Shown piece after piece: positions 6,493 through 7,716 of a stretch of DNA of 7,716 nucleotides. Numbering within the stretch: the stretch's first letter is position 1; every line of letters begins with the position of its first letter. Made by a program: the position numbers and the translations under genes. The stretch comes from an uncultured Collinsella sp. GTDB taxonomy: Bacteria > Actinomycetota > Coriobacteriia > Coriobacteriales > Coriobacteriaceae. The DNA lies in assembly GCA_900546105.1 (NCBI GenBank), contig URBP01000090.1, positions 1 through 7,716 on the forward strand. Direction: 5' to 3'. Below the pieces are notes generated by a model that made no database searches, was not told the origin of the DNA, and saw nothing but the letters and a program-made list of their open reading frames with translations.

Positions 6493-6509
6493 CGCCTTTC
6501 GATTACTTA
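6481..6509. promoter_or_regulatory. Inverted repeat TAAGTAA / TTACTTA, candidate DeoR-family operator
   Basis: TAAGTAA (6481-6487) and TTACTTA (6503-6509) are exact 7-bp inverted repeats separated by 15 bases, so half-site centres are 22 bp apart, about two helical turns. That suits a dimer or tetramer bound on one DNA face. It lies between two divergent genes, one encoding a DeoR-family regulator, which makes it the best candidate operator in the gap. Confidence 0.45.
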
Positions 6510-6658
6510 TCTTTTCTATAAAAGAAAGACGCTCAAGGCTCAAAACTCAATATCGAACACGCCCACTCAGTTCCAATTCCTTCCGTTTACTTTTCAAAAA
6601 CGACTGTATTGACCTGCATGGGCTCAATATCTCGCACATGCAGAGCCGTTGAATTTCA

Positions 6659-6664
6659 TACAAT
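6659..6664 (+). promoter_or_regulatory. Possible -10 element of the aldolase gene
   Basis: TACAAT matches the -10 consensus at five of six positions and would start a transcript near 6671 with a leader of about 80 nt. No good -35 lies 16-18 bp upstream. A TTGACC at 6609-6614 is -35-like but is too far away to pair with it. The call is therefore tentative. Confidence 0.35.
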
Positions 6665-6677
6665 GAGCGAAGCAAAA

Positions 6678-6698
6678 CGCAAGGTAAAACGCCTTGCG
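6678..6698 (+). other. Leader hairpin upstream of the aldolase gene
   Basis: CGCAAGG (6678-6684) pairs perfectly with CCTTGCG (6692-6698) around the 7-base loop TAAAACG. There is no following T tract, so it is not a terminator. It lies in the predicted 5' leader, 51 bases before the start codon and 35 bases before the ribosome binding site, and could stabilise or control the message. Confidence 0.45.
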
Positions 6699-6749
6699 GA
6701 CACGTACGCCCGATGTCCAGATGCGGGCGAGGGAGAGGAGCAAACGCTC

Positions 6750-7607
6750 ATGGCACTTGTTACCACCGAAAAGATGCTCAAGGACGCTCAGGCCGGCCAC
6801 TACGCCGTTGGTGCGTTCAACGTTGAGAACCTCGAGTTTGTTATGGCCGTTCTGGCTGCTGCCGAGGAGACCAAGTCCCCCGTCATCATGCAGACCACCC
6901 CGGGCACCATCAAGACCGCTGGTCTGGACTACTTCTACGGCATGGTCAAGGCTGCCGCCGAGCGCGCTTCCGTGCCCGTCGCCCTGCACCTCGATCACGG
7001 CGATGGCTATGACCGCTGCATGCAGGCTTTCCGCACCGGCTACACCTCTGTCATGATTGACGGCTCGCACGAGTCCTTCGAGGACAACATTGCCCTGACC
7101 AAGTCCGTCGCCGACGCTGGCCGCGCCATGGGCGTGCCCGTCGAGGCTGAGCTCGGTAAGGTTGGCGGCAAGGAGGACGACGGTCCCGCGGTTGAGGGCG
7201 AGAGCCCCTACACCGATCCGGCCGAGGCCAAGGAGTTCGTCGAGCGCACAGGCTGCACCTCGCTGGCGATTGGCGTTGGTACCAGCCACGGCGTGTACAC
7301 GAGCGATCCGCACATCGAGCAGTCGGTGGTCAAGGCCATCCGCGACGCCGTCGACGTGCCGCTGGTTCTGCACGGCACTTCCGGTGTGCCCGATGAGCAG
7401 GTTGCCGAGGCTGTGAAGAACGGCATCTGCAAGGTTAACTACGCAACCGAGCTGCGTCAGGCCTACACCAAGGGCTTCATGGCCTACATGGCCGAGAACC
7501 CTGCCTGCTTCGATCCTAAGAAGCCGGCCAAGGAGGGCATGCGTGAGATCACCGAGCTGGTTAAGATCCGCATGACCAACCTCAACTCTGTGGGCAAAGC
7601 AGAGTAA
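6750..7607 (+). CDS. fba: Class II (zinc) ketose-bisphosphate aldolase, fructose- or tagatose-1,6-bisphosphate type
   Basis: This enzyme cleaves a ketose 1,6-bisphosphate to dihydroxyacetone phosphate and glyceraldehyde-3-phosphate. The 285 residues resemble the short GatY/KbaY and Fba branch rather than the 350-residue E. coli FbaA type. Key residues are in place: catalytic Asp82 and zinc ligand His83 in ALHLDHGDGYD, Glu134 in VEAELGKVGGKEDD, zinc ligand His180 in GVGTSHGVY, His208 in LVLHGTSGV and the phosphate-loop region KVNYATELR at 228-236. Positions 82, 83, 180 and 208 match those I recall for KbaY. I chose ATG 6750 because AGAGGAG lies 9 bases upstream and the family begins there. In-frame ATGs at 6609 and 6663 lack a ribosome binding site and would add unrelated residues. 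Strongly biased codons suggest high expression, more in keeping with a main glycolytic aldolase. Substrate choice cannot be settled from sequence. Confidence 0.93.
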   Translation: MALVTTEKMLKDAQAGHYAVGAFNVENLEFVMAVLAAAEETKSPVIMQTTPGTIKTAGLDYFYGMVKAAAERASVPVALHLDHGDGYDRCMQAFRTGYTSVMIDGSHESFEDNIALTKSVADAGRAMGVPVEAELGKVGGKEDDGPAVEGESPYTDPAEAKEFVERTGCTSLAIGVGTSHGVYTSDPHIEQSVVKAIRDAVDVPLVLHGTSGVPDEQVAEAVKNGICKVNYATELRQAYTKGFMAYMAENPACFDPKKPAKEGMREITELVKIRMTNLNSVGKAE

Positions 7608-7636
7608 CAGCAAGGGTACTCCGACTCGCTACATAT

Positions 7637-7678
7637 CCCGGGGAGGGACGAGGGCTTAGTTCCCCAATCGTCCTCGGG
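7637..7678 (+). other. G/C-rich hairpin downstream of the aldolase gene
   Basis: GGGACGA (7645-7651) pairs with TCGTCCT (7668-7674, one G-T pair). Inside it, GGG (7652-7654) pairs with CCC (7662-7664), and outside it CCCG (7637-7640) can pair with CGGG (7675-7678). The result is a long interrupted stem 30 bases after the stop codon. No T tract follows directly, so it looks like a 3' end stabilising structure rather than a terminator by itself. Confidence 0.4.
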
Positions 7679-7689
7679 CATGCAAAAAG

Positions 7690-7716
7690 CCTCGCTGCGC
7701 ACTTCGCGCGGCGAGG
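7690..7716 (+). terminator. Probable rho-independent terminator, truncated at the window edge
   Basis: CCTCGCTGCGC (7690-7700) pairs with GCGCGGCGAGG (7706-7716) over 11 bp with a single T-G wobble, around the loop ACTTC. AAAAAG precedes the stem at 7684-7689, as often seen in bidirectional terminators. The T tract expected on the plus strand lies beyond the last base, so this call rests on the stem, its position 82 bases after the aldolase stop, and the flanking A tract. Confidence 0.7.

Larger units (their letters stand above)
6416..6749. other. AT-rich divergent control region between the deoR-family gene and the aldolase
   Basis: These 334 bases contain no supported gene and are much richer in A/T than the flanking genes, above all at 6430-6610. 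They hold two overlapping inverted repeats at 6472-6509, a smaller one pairing TCTTTT (6510-6515) with AAAAGA (6520-6525), and CTCAATATC twice as a direct repeat (6546-6554 and 6623-6631). A possible -10 for the aldolase (6659-6664) and a leader hairpin (6678-6698) follow. TATAAA at 6517-6522 is another possible -10. No confident promoter for the deoR-family gene is readable on the minus strand. Confidence 0.6.

Noticed and set aside
6609..6749. N-terminal extension of the aldolase from ATGs at 6609 or 6663
   Set aside because: No ribosome binding site precedes them, the translation does not resemble the family, and the region carries a candidate -10 and a hairpin. ATG 6750 has AGAGGAG at good spacing.
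6624..7613. A 329-codon minus-strand frame opposite the aldolase
   Set aside because: Antisense shadow of a highly codon-biased gene; composition only, no motif.
7637..7680. A tRNA-like G/C-rich fold after the aldolase
   Set aside because: Only a single interrupted stem can be drawn; there is no T-loop, anticodon arm or acceptor pairing.
1..7716. CRISPR array, tRNA or rRNA genes, insertion sequences, phage or defence genes
   Set aside because: I found no spaced direct-repeat array, no cloverleaf, no transposase or integrase motifs and no terminal repeats. The window reads as ordinary metabolic chromosome, and no previously undescribed protein system is apparent.

Overview
The window is high-GC (clearly above 50%), densely coding bacterial DNA. 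It carries six complete genes, all in sugar metabolism, sugar-responsive regulation or O2/NO detoxification. The type-2 UDP-hexose-1-phosphate uridylyltransferase, the GNHTDH-variant galactokinase, the rubredoxin-less flavodiiron protein, the heavily G/C-ending codons and strong Shine-Dalgarno sequences suggest an anaerobic gut actinobacterium of the Coriobacteriia (Collinsella-like). That placement is an inference from protein features and base composition, not from a search.

Layout. Positions 67-2891 (minus strand) hold a galK-galT operon with overlapping ends, encoding the kinase and uridylyltransferase steps of the Leloir galactose pathway. A 338-bp divergent control region (2892-3229) separates it from a LacI/GalR-family repressor gene (3230-4261, plus). 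That region contains three copies of an identical 13-bp LacI-type operator, two facing one way and one the other. This makes a self-contained, probably autoregulated galactose switch. galE, galM and a galactose transporter are not in the window.

Positions 4391-5551 (plus) encode a flavodiiron protein (FprA: metallo-beta-lactamase-like diiron domain plus flavodoxin domain). It has its own extended -10 promoter, overlapped by a perfect 7-bp inverted repeat that may be an operator. A strong hairpin with a T tract (5574-5613) ends fprA and probably also the convergent gene that follows.

Positions 5612-6415 (minus) encode a DeoR-family sugar-phosphate-sensing repressor. It is divergent from a class II (zinc) ketose-bisphosphate aldolase at 6750-7607 (plus). 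The 334-bp AT-rich gap between them holds nested inverted repeats that are candidate DeoR operators, a possible -10 element and a leader hairpin. Downstream of the aldolase are a G/C-rich hairpin and a second hairpin that fills the window edge and looks like a terminator whose T tract is cut off.

How it fits together. Galactose is phosphorylated by GalK and exchanged with UDP-glucose by GalT, and the resulting hexose phosphates feed glycolysis, where the aldolase acts. The two regulators probably sense sugar (LacI type) and phosphosugar (DeoR type). fprA looks functionally separate. The proteins all belong to known families; the most interesting new material is regulatory, namely the three-operator gal switch and the fprA and deoR/aldolase palindromes.
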